DNA from: Pseudogracilibacillus sp.
GTDB taxonomy: Bacteria > Bacillota > Bacilli > Bacillales > Amphibacillaceae
Assembly (NCBI GenBank): GCA_026169505.1
Contig: JAPFCO010000210.1
Coordinates: 1 to 32,478 of the forward strand
Length of the DNA stretch: 32,478 nt
Direction: 5' to 3'
Made by a program: the position numbers and the translations under genes. The notes below the pieces were generated by a model. That model saw only the letters and a program-made list of their open reading frames with translations. It was not told the origin of the DNA and did no database searches. Positions 10,561-18,378 of the stretch are shown piece after piece (the first letter of the stretch is position 1; every line of letters starts with the position of its first letter).

Positions 10561-11508
10561 TTAGGTTCGCTTATTAGCAATTCGTTTTTTCAATGAATAT
10601 CCTAAATCAATTATACCAAGAATTCGAATGAGCAAAAAGAAAATACCTGGAATTAAAAATGTGACAATCACTATAACAATTGGTATTGCCTTAGAAAGCT
10701 TCTTATGTTCAGCATAGAAGAAAATAAACGAGAAGCCTTGAATCATCAGTAATAGCATTGATAACGTAACAACGTTCATTACTACAATGTAAATTCCGCT
10801 TTCTGTATCTGTGACAAAAAACGAAAGTAATAATGCGATAAAATACAGCCAAATAAGTGATACTGGTAAATTAAATGAAGTAAATGATGGGAAATATAAT
10901 GAGCGTCGATCAATTCGATTCAATATTTTATAACTGAGCCATTGTGCGACAAATGCCATTAATATACTAATAATTGCCATGCTAGCAGGGATAAGGTCTT
11001 TAAGTAAATCCATTTGTTCTGCAATTGGCTCTAACTGCTCGTTTAGTTCATCGCCCATACCCAACTGATCTGAAGTTGTTTGCATGATATTCATCATTTC
11101 CGCAAATACCGTATCAATTTCATCATATATATTTATATTAAATAAAAATTGAATAATTAAAAATACGCCAATAAGACCGACAACGAAGCCAACCGCCCCT
11201 CTTGCCCACGTTTCATAAGCAGATTTTTTTTCATAAATTGCTGTACCTATCATTATACCACCAATTGCCATTAATAAAGTCATTGGCAGTGAAAAAAGTG
11301 TTGCAAATATGAATGATAATAGACCAGCAGCGATAAACATCATTAGTGCAGGCTGCCAATTATACTTTGCTGTATACATAATGAATGGAATTGGTAAGGC
11401 GAAAAATGTAAATGTTCCTATTAAAGGAATATACACTGAAATTAATAATAAAATAATATAAGCAGAAGTTAAAAGTGCAGCCTCTGTTATTTTGTTTGAT
11501 TTACTCAT
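10561..11508 (-). CDS. yybS: YybS-family multi-pass membrane protein (DUF2232)
   Basis: A 315-residue integral membrane protein, with about seven to eight hydrophobic segments and a short soluble stretch near 140-175. Its place directly upstream of gdpP-rplI-dnaB matches yybS, and the MSKSNKITEAALLTSAY start resembles DUF2232 proteins. The molecular role is not established; some relatives resemble substrate-binding subunits of ECF-type transporters. The ORF track begins at a GTG that overlaps the GAGGTG ribosome site, so I use the ATG at 11508. gdpP follows after 35 bases, so it probably heads the operon. It is divergent from the small membrane protein at 11682. Confidence 0.85.
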   Translation of the reverse strand: MSKSNKITEAALLTSAYIILLLISVYIPLIGTFTFFALPIPFIMYTAKYNWQPALMMFIAAGLLSFIFATLFSLPMTLLMAIGGIMIGTAIYEKKSAYETWARGAVGFVVGLIGVFLIIQFLFNINIYDEIDTVFAEMMNIMQTTSDQLGMGDELNEQLEPIAEQMDLLKDLIPASMAIISILMAFVAQWLSYKILNRIDRRSLYFPSFTSFNLPVSLIWLYFIALLLSFFVTDTESGIYIVVMNVVTLSMLLLMIQGFSFIFFYAEHKKLSKAIPIVIVIVTFLIPGIFFLLIRILGIIDLGYSLKKRIANKRT

Positions 11509-11681
11509 TATTCGCACCTCAATATTTTAATACTTTCCTGTTAATATAATAGCAGATTTCTTGCTTGATTGTTATTGAAGGCTATTCTACCCTAGCTTAA
11601 TAATGAGGACTATTTTTAACTTCTTCTGAACGAAACGTGGTATAGTAATTTGAAGTAGACACTATCAACTTAAAGGGAAGA

Positions 11682-12179
11682 ATGAAAATGAAAGTATTTT
11701 GGAATACATGTATCCAAAGTCTAAAATTACCAAAACGAGAAGCTGTTTTTGCTTTAAATCGAATTGGTATGGATATCGTTGTTATTTATATGTTTTTATT
11801 ATTAGCAATTGCTTCTATACCAGGCTTAGTAGAACAAATATTGTCAAATAGCAATAATGCTGATTCACAATTACATACATTCTTTTTGCTTATTTTCTTT
11901 TTTATTTTTTACTATTTAATTATCGTCGTCATTGTCTTTGGCCTATTATCCATCATTGCATATATGGGTACATTAATTGCGAAAGGTATCGGAAGAAAGT
12001 TACAATTTGGTTTGATGTGGAAAATGACTGCTTTTGCTACAACTATTCCACTCTTAGCTTTCACCATCCTATCTTTCTTCATCCCGCTAACTACACTTTT
12101 TATATTAATTTCTAGTGGGTTCATACTGTACCTTTTAATTAGGATTATACTAATCTATCCTAAACGAAAACAACGTTAA
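11682..12179 (+). CDS. small four-segment membrane protein, not firmly recognised
   Basis: A 165-residue very hydrophobic protein with four predicted membrane segments (about 29-50, 66-95, 117-137, 139-158) and a basic tail (YPKRKQR). The opening KVFWNTCIQSLKLPKREAVFALNRIG recalls the N-terminus of DUF1189 membrane proteins, but it is much shorter than those and I would not assign it on that alone. It has an AAGGGAAG ribosome site; the ATG at 11682 is 4 bases from GGG and a second ATG at 11688 is also possible. It is the only plus-strand gene between the divergent yybS and the converging rpsR and ends at a strong bidirectional terminator, so it is a real, singly transcribed unit. I know of no equivalent at this spot in B. 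subtilis. Confidence 0.75.
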   Translation: MKMKVFWNTCIQSLKLPKREAVFALNRIGMDIVVIYMFLLLAIASIPGLVEQILSNSNNADSQLHTFFLLIFFFIFYYLIIVVIVFGLLSIIAYMGTLIAKGIGRKLQFGLMWKMTAFATTIPLLAFTILSFFIPLTTLFILISSGFILYLLIRIILIYPKRKQR

Positions 12180-12184
12180 AATGT

Positions 12185-12218
12185 AAAAATCCTTTTCAAG
12201 AATGAAAAGGATTTTTTT
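12185..12218. terminator. bidirectional intrinsic terminator
   Basis: AAAAATCCTTTTCA and TGAAAAGGATTTTT form a perfect 14-pair stem around a 4-base AGAA loop, with T runs on both strands. It ends both the plus-strand membrane-protein gene and the minus-strand rpsF-ssb-rpsR operon. Confidence 0.95.
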
Positions 12219-12219
12219 A

Positions 12220-12447
12220 TTATGCTTCTGTTACAAATGGTAGTAATGCCATTGCACGAGCACGCTTAATTGCAATTGTTAATTTTCTTTGATACTTTGC
12301 AGATGTTCCAGTTACACGGCGAGGTAAAATCTTACCACGCTCAGAAATAAATCTTCTTAGTAAGTCAACATCTTTATAGTCGATATGTGTAATTCCGTTC
12401 GCTGTAAAATAACACACTTTACGACGTCTTGGACGACCACGTCTCAT
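12220..12447 (-). CDS. rpsR: ribosomal protein bS18
   Basis: A 75-residue 30S protein with the family core [23 protein letters not shown] and [16 protein letters not shown]. It binds S6 and sits on the platform of the small subunit. The track's first codon is a GTG inside the GGAG ribosome site; the ATG at 12447 is 8 bases from it and is preferred, although it gives a slightly shorter basic N-terminus than B. subtilis. One Cys (KVCYF) is kept, so this is not the zinc-binding type. It is the last gene of the rpsF-ssb-rpsR operon and stops against a strong terminator. Confidence 0.97.
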   Translation of the reverse strand: MRRGRPRRRKVCYFTANGITHIDYKDVDLLRRFISERGKILPRRVTGTSAKYQRKLTIAIKRARAMALLPFVTEA

Positions 12448-12552
12448 TTCAATCACTCCAATTCCTTTAAGACTTGTTTATTCAATCTTTTTATAAAGTT
12501 ACAATTTAAAGTTCATTATTTACTTTACCATTAACATATCTTATTTCAGTCT

Positions 12553-13059
12553 CTAAAAAGGTAAATCATCATCCGAAATATCGATTTGTTCGCCATCATT
12601 TTGAAATGGATTTCTCGATTGTTGAGATTGATCCACCGGTTGTGATGGTCGTTGCTGGGTTTGTGGTTGCTGTGGTTGCTGAAATTGCTCATTCTGATTA
12701 TAACCAGAATAGCCTCCTTGCTGTTGTTGTTGGGAAGCTCCTTTTGGTTCTAAGAACTGAACACTCTCTGCCATCACTTCTGTTACATACACCATTTTCC
12801 CATCTTGTCCTTCATATGAACGGGTCTGAACTCTTCCATCGACACCAATCATACTACCCTTCTTCATAAAGTTCGCAAGGCTTTCCGCAGCTTTACGCCA
12901 AACGACGCAATTAATAAAGTCTGCTTCCTGTTCTCCTTGTTGATTTCTAAAAGGTCGGTTACAAGCAATGTTAAAATTAGCAACCGCTACTCCATTCGGC
13001 GTATAACGTAAATCGGGATCTCTTGTTAGTCTTCCAACTAAAACGACTCTATTCATCAT
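12553..13059 (-). CDS. ssb: single-stranded DNA-binding protein SsbA
   Basis: A 168-residue protein with an OB fold (1-105; [31 protein letters not shown]), a Gln/Gly-rich flexible linker (about 112-155) and the acidic partner-binding tip [12 protein letters not shown] coats single-stranded DNA and recruits replication and repair enzymes through that tip. Two adjacent ATGs (13059, 13056) are both usable behind GGGAGGG. Lying between rpsF and rpsR is the standard Bacillota arrangement. The intact tip marks the essential housekeeping form, not the competence paralogue. Confidence 0.97.
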   Translation of the reverse strand: MMNRVVLVGRLTRDPDLRYTPNGVAVANFNIACNRPFRNQQGEQEADFINCVVWRKAAESLANFMKKGSMIGVDGRVQTRSYEGQDGKMVYVTEVMAESVQFLEPKGASQQQQQGGYSGYNQNEQFQQPQQPQTQQRPSQPVDQSQQSRNPFQNDGEQIDISDDDLPF

Positions 13060-13074
13060 TAGAATCCCTCCCTA

Positions 13075-13365
13075 TTATTGTTCGTCTAAACGAATCACTG
13101 TGTGACGAATAATATCTTCAGAAAACTTCGCCTGACGATCGAATTCGTTTACTGCATCTTCACCGCCATTAAAAGTTACTACAACATAGTATCCATCACG
13201 ATAATCATTTATTTCATAAGCAAGACGGCGTGAACCCATCTCGTTTACTTTATCAATCGTTGCCCCGTTATCAGTCAGAATAGTACTGAAGCGCTCAATA
13301 ATCGCCTTCTGTGCTTCTTCTTCAATGTTTGGGCGGATGATATACATAATCTCATAATTAGTCAT
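13075..13365 (-). CDS. rpsF: ribosomal protein bS6
   Basis: A 96-residue 30S platform protein. [13 protein letters not shown] and the [19 protein letters not shown] core are diagnostic. It forms a heterodimer with S18 before joining 16S rRNA. The ATG has an AAAGGAGGTG ribosome site 6 bases upstream. It heads the rpsF-ssb-rpsR operon behind its own promoter and a folded leader. In several bacteria the S6:S18 pair represses this operon by binding the leader; the fold seen here makes the same control plausible. Confidence 0.98.
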   Translation of the reverse strand: MTNYEIMYIIRPNIEEEAQKAIIERFSTILTDNGATIDKVNEMGSRRLAYEINDYRDGYYVVVTFNGGEDAVNEFDRQAKFSEDIIRHTVIRLDEQ

Positions 13366-13383
13366 CCACTACACCTCCTTTTG

Positions 13384-13443
13384 GTCTATACGGCTCCATC
13401 TCACGGACAGAGCAAGGAGTAATTAATTTAATTACCCACAGAC
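13384..13443 (-). promoter_or_regulatory. structured rpsF leader, candidate S6:S18 autoregulatory element
   Basis: In the minus-strand RNA a 60-base stretch folds as a three-way junction. The closing stem is GUCUGUG with UAUAGAC (7 pairs, two wobbles). Inside are hairpin GUAAUU/AAUUAC (loop of 5) and hairpin GCUCUGUC/GAUGGAGC (8 pairs, loop CGUGA) with a CCG at the loop edge. It begins about where the promoter would start transcription and ends just before the ribosome site. A CCG-containing structure is a hallmark of known S6:S18 leaders, but I could not check it against the published model. Confidence 0.5.
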
Positions 13444-13447
13444 AAAG

Positions 13448-13476
13448 ATTATATCAAAATTTCTAACAAATAACAA
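13448..13476 (-). promoter_or_regulatory. sigma-A promoter of rpsF-ssb-rpsR
   Basis: On the minus strand TTGTTA and a perfect TATAAT are separated by 17 bases, giving a start near 13441 and a leader of about 75 bases. Confidence 0.75.
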
Positions 13477-13497
13477 CTTTCTTTACACCGTTCTACG

Positions 13498-14598
13498 TTA
13501 AACGTTAAAGCGGAAATGAATAACATCCCCATCTTTCACGATATATTCCTTTCCTTCCAAACGAACCTTACCATTATCCCGCGCTTGTGACATAGATCCA
13601 CCATCCATTAAATCGTCATAAGACACCGTTTCTGCACGAATGAAACCACGCTCAAAATCTGTATGAATAATGCCAGCTGCTTGTGGTGCTTTCATACCTT
13701 TCTTGAAGGTCCAAGCACGTACTTCTTGTTCTCCTGCTGTAAAATACGTAGCAAAACCTAATAAGTTATATGATGCTCTAATTAGTAAATCCAAACCAGA
13801 ATCAGCAATGCCTAACTCTTCAAGGAACATTTCCTTTTCTTCTTGGTCTAGTTCTGCGATTTCCTCTTCAATTTTGGCACTAACAACAATAACCTCTGCT
13901 CCTTCTTTTGCCGCAAACTTCTGTACTACTTGTACATATTCATTGTTATTTGCATCAGCAATTTCATCTTCACTCACATTTGCAACATATAAAATTGGTT
14001 TCGCTGTTAATAAGTGAAGCTGATTTGCGATTCCTTGTTCATCTTCTGATAATTCTATCGAACGAGCTGGGACTTCTGCTTCAAGCCCTTCTTTTAACTT
14101 TTTCATGACATTAAATTCTTGTACAGCTTCTTTATCTTTTTGCCTAGCTAACTTTTCTGCCCGTTCATACCGACGATTGACTGTCTCTAAGTCAGCTAAA
14201 ATTAATTCTAAATTAATTATTTCAATATCATCAATTGGATCAATCTTCCCTGATACATGAGTAACATTCTCATCATCAAAACAACGTACAACTTGGCAAA
14301 TCGCATCTACTTGTCTAATATGGGATAAAAATTGGTTACCTAAACCTTCCCCTTCATTTGCACCTTTGACAATACCTGCGATATCCGTAAATTCGAATGC
14401 TGTTGGAATTGTTTTCTTAGGCTTAACAACTTCTGTTAACTTAGTTAAACGCTCATCTGGAACCTCAACAATTCCAACGTTCGGATCGATTGTACAAAAT
14501 GGATAGTTTGCCGCCTCCGCACCTGCTCTTGTAATTGCATTAAATAATGTTGATTTTCCTACGTTAGGAAGCCCAACGATACCTGCTGTTAATGACAT
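13498..14598 (-). CDS. ychF: YchF/OLA1-type GTPase-like ATPase
   Basis: A 366-residue Obg-family P-loop protein. G1 is GLPNVGKST (8-16), G3 is DIAGIVKGA, and the family's altered specificity motif NVSED replaces NKxD, which fits its known preference for ATP. A coiled-coil arm (about 130-175) precedes the C-terminal TGS domain (about 280-366), ending VIHFRFNV. It binds ribosomes and is linked to stress responses; the exact role is unclear. B. subtilis calls it YyaF, next to rpsF as here. It has its own promoter 50-75 bases upstream, and no terminator separates it from rpsF, so readthrough is possible. Confidence 0.96.
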   Translation of the reverse strand: MSLTAGIVGLPNVGKSTLFNAITRAGAEAANYPFCTIDPNVGIVEVPDERLTKLTEVVKPKKTIPTAFEFTDIAGIVKGANEGEGLGNQFLSHIRQVDAICQVVRCFDDENVTHVSGKIDPIDDIEIINLELILADLETVNRRYERAEKLARQKDKEAVQEFNVMKKLKEGLEAEVPARSIELSEDEQGIANQLHLLTAKPILYVANVSEDEIADANNNEYVQVVQKFAAKEGAEVIVVSAKIEEEIAELDQEEKEMFLEELGIADSGLDLLIRASYNLLGFATYFTAGEQEVRAWTFKKGMKAPQAAGIIHTDFERGFIRAETVSYDDLMDGGSMSQARDNGKVRLEGKEYIVKDGDVIHFRFNV

Positions 14599-14646
14599 GT
14601 AATTGCTCCACTCCTTGGATTATAAACGTTCATGTGAACTTCTCCT

Positions 14647-14675
14647 ATTATAGTCTGTTTGCTTATAACTAACAA
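14647..14675 (-). promoter_or_regulatory. sigma-A promoter of ychF
   Basis: On the minus strand TTGTTA, 17 bases, perfect TATAAT. The hexamers and spacer are the same as in the rpsF promoter. The predicted start is near 14640, about 40 bases before the ychF ATG. Confidence 0.75.
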
Positions 14676-14769
14676 CTTATCAAATCTTCTTTTCTATATC
14701 CTTATCCCCATATAAAATAGCTTTTTTGTCTATACAAAACTTTCGTTTGGAAGGCTGATACATACTGAT

Positions 14770-14970
14770 TTATGCTTTTTCACCCTTTTCCAAGATTTTC
14801 TTTAGTTTTTTTGTAAATTCCCTTCTCGGTATTAACACACTGCGTTCACATGCAAGACACTTGATGCGAACATCCATTCCCATGCGGATGATTTTCCATC
14901 TATTTGCACCACATGGATGTTGCTTTTTCATTTCAACAATATCATTCATTGCAAACTCTTTATCTGCCAT
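14770..14970 (-). CDS. DUF951 small cysteine-containing protein
   Basis: A 66-residue basic protein with the DUF951 pattern: HPCGANRWKIIRMGMDVRIKCLACER. Three Cys in CxG and CxxC contexts suggest metal or nucleic-acid binding, but no function is established. Its start overlaps the mscS stop as TAATG, so the two are translationally coupled. This MscS-DUF951 pairing next to ychF is common in Bacillota. It is complete and normal in length for the family. Confidence 0.9.
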   Translation of the reverse strand: MADKEFAMNDIVEMKKQHPCGANRWKIIRMGMDVRIKCLACERSVLIPRREFTKKLKKILEKGEKA

Positions 14971-15857
14971 TAGTAGTTAGCCCCTTTTCTAACTTGATTA
15001 TCATCTTCTTGACTATCACGTGAATAAACAACAATGCGCGGAGAAGGTATTTCAATCCCTTCTTGAAACAGTTGATCCTTCACTTCTTTACGAATGATTC
15101 GTTCCCCTGCCCATTGACTTCCTGGCAACGTTTCAGCAATGACACGAATGACAAAGTTTGATAACTCTAAATTCGTTACACCATTTATTTCAGGAATACC
15201 AACAAACTCTTCATATTTATTTGGTAATCCAGTAATAATCCCATCTAATAAAACCTCTACTTGTTTAATATCATTTTCATATGGGATATTTATTTCAACA
15301 ACAGATATTCCATTATGGATGGAATAATTTGTGACCATCGAAATATCACCATTTGGAATAACATGTTGCTCCCCTGTCCAACTTTGGATTTTTGTCGTTC
15401 TTAGCCCGATTTCCTCTACGGTTCCTTCTAAATTATTAATCGAAATATAATCCCCAACAGAAAATTGGTCTTCAAAGATAATAAAGAAACCAGATATAAC
15501 GTCTTTTACCAAACTTTGAGCACCAAAACCAATTGCTAATCCAGCAACTCCAGCCCCTGCCAGTAAGGTCGACACTGGTACACCAAATGTATCTAATAGC
15601 ATCACAATAACGATAAAACTAATTAGATACATTAAGACGCTTTTCAATAGTTTACTTAATGTTTGTTCTCTTCTATTTGATAATTGAATTGGCGAATGCC
15701 GTCTTTCTTGAAAAGTTCGTTCGATAATTCCTTTTCCAATCTTATTAATAATTACTGCCATAAATATAATGATAAGTAATCTTAATACTGTTTTCCCTAA
15801 TGATATCCATGTTTCAGGTCCGCTTATAGATTGCCATAACTCTGTAAATGAATCCAA
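14970..15857 (-). CDS. small-conductance mechanosensitive channel (MscS family)
   Basis: A 295-residue channel protein. Three N-terminal membrane segments (about 18-42, 73-90, 93-115) end in the pore-lining helix AGAGVAGLAIGFGAQSLVKD, followed by the beta domain (VGDYISINNLEGTVEEIGLRTT, about 135-185) and the cytoplasmic alpha-beta vestibule. These channels vent solutes on sudden loss of osmolarity, which suits an osmotically adaptable organism. B. subtilis YkuT is a relative but lies elsewhere in that genome. The ATG is 12 bases after GGAGG, a little long; an inner TAGG may help. It is the first gene of a two-gene unit with DUF951. Confidence 0.93.
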   Translation of the reverse strand: MDSFTELWQSISGPETWISLGKTVLRLLIIIFMAVIINKIGKGIIERTFQERRHSPIQLSNRREQTLSKLLKSVLMYLISFIVIVMLLDTFGVPVSTLLAGAGVAGLAIGFGAQSLVKDVISGFFIIFEDQFSVGDYISINNLEGTVEEIGLRTTKIQSWTGEQHVIPNGDISMVTNYSIHNGISVVEINIPYENDIKQVEVLLDGIITGLPNKYEEFVGIPEINGVTNLELSNFVIRVIAETLPGSQWAGERIIRKEVKDQLFQEGIEIPSPRIVVYSRDSQEDDNQVRKGANY

Positions 15858-16000
15858 AAGACCTACCTCCTTACAAACTACTTAAAATTTCCTTTAATTA
15901 AATCCTTTTCGTACCTATTATTACCATTTCCTCATTAATAATGAAATAAACACCATTTAAAAGAGCCTTCATTCATAATACTAAATTAAGAAAATGATGT

Positions 16001-16016
16001 TGTAAAATGTTTTACA
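16001..16016. repeat. palindrome TGTAAAA-TG-TTTTACA next to the yyaC -35
   Basis: The 7-base arms are perfect and the site ends 1 base before the candidate -35 of yyaC. Seen as TGTAA-N6-TTACA it has CRP/FNR-like spacing but not the usual TGTGA half-site. It could be an operator, but no regulator can be named. Confidence 0.4.
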
Positions 16017-16017
16017 T

Positions 16018-16047
16018 GTATATTATCGACGATTCCTACGTATACTA
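16018..16047 (+). promoter_or_regulatory. candidate sigma-G (forespore) promoter of yyaC
   Basis: GTATA, 18 bases, TATACTA. The -35 fully matches GHATR and the -10 matches CATWMTA at 6 of 7, with the 18-base spacer of B. subtilis sigma-G promoters. It lies 29 bases before the yyaC start. No good sigma-A -35 is correctly spaced from this -10. Forespore control suits this family. Confidence 0.5.
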
Positions 16048-16075
16048 GCTTAAAATATGTTGGAGGAAACTAATA

Positions 16076-16678
16076 ATGAATGAATCAAAATATCATAGCA
16101 AAGAAATTGATATACACTATACGAATGTTCGGGCTAGTAAAACAATAAGTGATAAGCTTATTACATACCTTCCCGCCTATTTCTCACCAATTATTGTATT
16201 ATGCATTGGAACAGACCGTTCTACTGGTGATAGTCTCGGCCCTTTAACAGGCACCTTCTTTTCCAAAATGAAGCCGCGACAGTTAATCGTTTATGGTACA
16301 TTACATGAACCAGTCCATGCTATTAACTTGGACGACTGCCTAAAACATATCTATCATACATATAGACAGCCCTTTATTATCGCAATTGATGCCTCTTTAG
16401 GCAAAAGCAGCTCCGTAGGTCATTTATTTATGAATAGCGGTTCTATTCAGCCTGGATCCGCTTTAAAAAAGACCTTGGCCCCTGTTGGTGATGCCTACCT
16501 TACTGGAGTAGTCAATGTTGGTGGATTAATGGATTATGCTGTTTTACAAAGCACTAGATTATCTATGGTTCATGATATGGCTGCTCAATTAGCAACTATC
16601 CTATTTAAAACAGATCGCTGGTTACATTATTATCATGAAAACAGAAAGCTTTCATATAAAAGATTGAATATACAATAG
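16076..16678 (+). CDS. yyaC: YyaC-like sporulation protein (DUF1256)
   Basis: A 200-residue soluble protein. IVLCIGTDRSTGDSLGPLTG (about 39-58) and FIIAIDASLG (about 98-107) are the conserved motifs of the DUF1256/YyaC family, which is distantly related to the GPR spore protease fold. Spore formers carry it; its biochemical role is unknown. An ATG with GGAGG 9 bases upstream gives the start. It is one of few plus-strand genes in the leftward half, lies beside spo0J as in B. subtilis, and has a forespore-type promoter. Its 3' end overlaps the converging DUF554 gene by 27 bases. Confidence 0.92.
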   Translation: MNESKYHSKEIDIHYTNVRASKTISDKLITYLPAYFSPIIVLCIGTDRSTGDSLGPLTGTFFSKMKPRQLIVYGTLHEPVHAINLDDCLKHIYHTYRQPFIIAIDASLGKSSSVGHLFMNSGSIQPGSALKKTLAPVGDAYLTGVVNVGGLMDYAVLQSTRLSMVHDMAAQLATILFKTDRWLHYYHENRKLSYKRLNIQ

Positions 16679-17356
16679 AATACCTACTACTAATAAGGAA
16701 GGTAAAAGATTTGTTACTCTAATATTCGTTACTTTTAACAAATTAAAACCAATTGCAAGAATTAATAACCCACCTACTGCTGTCATTTCAACTAACAAAG
16801 CGTCAAATATTGCTTCTGGTATCACTTTTTCTATTTTACTTGCTAGTAATGCAATGGAACCTTGATAGATTGCCAACGGGATGATCGATAAAATTACGCC
16901 AAACCCTAAAGTAGCTGATAGTACAAATGAAGCGAAACCATCTAAAATAGACTTTGTATATAATATTTCATGATCCCCTCTTAACCCACTATCTAATGCA
17001 CCAAGGATTGCCATTGCTCCTACAATAAACAGTAAGGAAGCTGTCACAAATGCTTGTGCGATGTTAACATCACTGCTTTGATTTGCAAATTTACTCTCTA
17101 TCCAGTAACCGAATGAGTTCAATAATTGTTCCAGGCGTAATAACTCTCCCAAAATTGCGCCGAATAACATACTCAATAAGACAATAATTATTGAGTTAGT
17201 TTCAAATGTCATCTGCAACCCCATTAAGATAACTGTTAGCGAAATGCCCTGCATAATTGTTTCTTTATATTTCTCCGGTATTCTCGTTAAGAAAAGTCCA
17301 ACTACGCTTCCTATTATGATGCTAATAACATTAACGATTGTCCCTAGTAATATCAT
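16652..17356 (-). CDS. DUF554 multi-pass membrane protein
   Basis: A 234-residue inner-membrane protein with about six to seven hydrophobic segments. MILLGTIVNVISIIIGSVVGLFL with the later GLQMTFETNS and GLLILAIGFNLL stretches are typical of DUF554 (YdfK/YqgA type), which resembles a transporter, but no substrate is known. The last 27 bases, coding the C-terminal hydrophobic IQSFI tail, overlap the yyaC 3' end on the opposite strand. No terminator lies between the two genes, so the transcripts can overlap. Upstream lies a parS site and then spo0J. Confidence 0.9.
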   Translation of the reverse strand: MILLGTIVNVISIIIGSVVGLFLTRIPEKYKETIMQGISLTVILMGLQMTFETNSIIIVLLSMLFGAILGELLRLEQLLNSFGYWIESKFANQSSDVNIAQAFVTASLLFIVGAMAILGALDSGLRGDHEILYTKSILDGFASFVLSATLGFGVILSIIPLAIYQGSIALLASKIEKVIPEAIFDALLVEMTAVGGLLILAIGFNLLKVTNIRVTNLLPSLLVVGILLYIQSFI

Positions 17357-17433
17357 GTTGCTATCCTCGCATTCCGTCTTAAATTGCTTACTTTACAGTC
17401 ACAACACCCTTTACTTAAGGGCTTTAAGGTAAA

Positions 17434-17449
17434 TGTTCCACGTGGAACA
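17434..17449. promoter_or_regulatory. parS site (TGTTCCACGTGGAACA)
   Basis: A perfect 16-base palindrome with the ParB-binding core, one base from the common TGTTNCACGTGAAACA form. It lies about 95 bases downstream of spo0J. Spo0J loads here, spreads as a CTP-dependent clamp and recruits SMC. Confidence 0.93.
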
Positions 17450-17495
17450 TTTACTTCAATATGATAAAATCATTCGAATAGCTTTATTTCTCAAG

Positions 17496-17531
17496 TAAAA
17501 AGACTGACTACTATATTAGCTTTGTCAGTCT
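17496..17531 (-). terminator. intrinsic terminator of soj-spo0J
   Basis: AGACTGAC and GTCAGTCT form a perfect 8-pair stem, followed on the minus strand by TTTTT. It starts about 10 bases after the spo0J stop. Confidence 0.85.
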
Positions 17532-17541
17532 AGTGATTTTT

Positions 17542-18378
17542 CTAGTTTTCTAGCAATTCAATGAAACGTTCTAATTCATCATTTGAATGAAAGTCAATTT
17601 CAATTTTACCTTTATGTTTGTTTTTTTGTATTTGAACATTCGTGCCAAGAATATTACGTAATTTATCCTCTGTTTCAGTAATAAATACATCTTTTGGTTC
17701 TTTGTTTTGTTTCTTTTTTGGTTTTTTTGTGTTTAATTCAGAGATAATCTTCTCAACTTGGCGTACATTTAGACTGTTTTTACGTATCTTATCGATTAGC
17801 GGCTTTAATTGCGAGTCGTCTTTCAATCCTAATAAAGCTCTGCCATGCCCCATCGATAATTCCCCATTACTAATGAAGACAATGACATCTTCTGGCAAAC
17901 TCAATAATCGCATCGTATTAGCAATATGTGAACGACTTTTACCTAGCTTATTAGAAAGCTCTTCTTGGGTTAAACCTAATTCATCGATTAAATTCCTATA
18001 TGCTAATGCTTCTTCTATTACAGTCAAATCTTCACGTTGTAAATTCTCAAGTAAAGCAACTTCCATCATTTCTTTATCATTAAAATCTTTAACAAGAGCC
18101 GGAACTGCAGCTAAACCAGCCTCTTTAGCAGCCCTAAAGCGCCTTTCCCCAGCGACAATTTCATATCCCTTAATGCTGCGTCGGACAATTAATGGTTGAA
18201 TAATACCATATTCTAGAATGGATACTTTCAATTCTTCAATAGCGTCCGCATCGAATGTTTTTCTCGGTTGATAAGGGTTTGTACGACATTCTTTAATTGA
18301 AATCTGCTCTACAGCTTGTTCACTTGCATCCATTTCATTAATTAAAGCATTTAATCCTTTACCTAACCGTTTCGCCAA
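17542..18378 (-). CDS. spo0J: chromosome partitioning protein ParB/Spo0J
   Basis: A 278-residue CTP-dependent DNA clamp. The N-terminal Soj-contacting tail MAKRLGKGLNALI is followed by the CTPase domain with GERRFRAA (77-84), the HTH domain (LTQEELSNKLGKSRSHIANT, about 133-155) and a C-terminal dimerisation domain after a basic linker rich in KKPKKKQ. It binds parS, loads condensin and acts with Soj in origin segregation and sporulation. The start is TTG at 18378, 20 bases inside soj, with AAGGAAG 9 bases upstream, so translation is probably coupled to soj. A strong terminator follows. Confidence 0.97.
   Translation of the reverse strand: MAKRLGKGLNALINEMDASEQAVEQISIKECRTNPYQPRKTFDADAIEELKVSILEYGIIQPLIVRRSIKGYEIVAGERRFRAAKEAGLAAVPALVKDFNDKEMMEVALLENLQREDLTVIEEALAYRNLIDELGLTQEELSNKLGKSRSHIANTMRLLSLPEDVIVFISNGELSMGHGRALLGLKDDSQLKPLIDKIRKNSLNVRQVEKIISELNTKKPKKKQNKEPKDVFITETEDKLRNILGTNVQIQKNKHKGKIEIDFHSNDELERFIELLEN

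Noticed and set aside
15016-15032. TATCACGTGAATAA in mscS as a parS site
   Set aside because: It matches about 11 of 16 positions and lies in coding sequence; the true sites match 15-16.
16001-16016. FNR, CRP or Rex operator
   Set aside because: The half-site TGTAA differs from TGTGA at a key base, so only a generic palindrome is reported.
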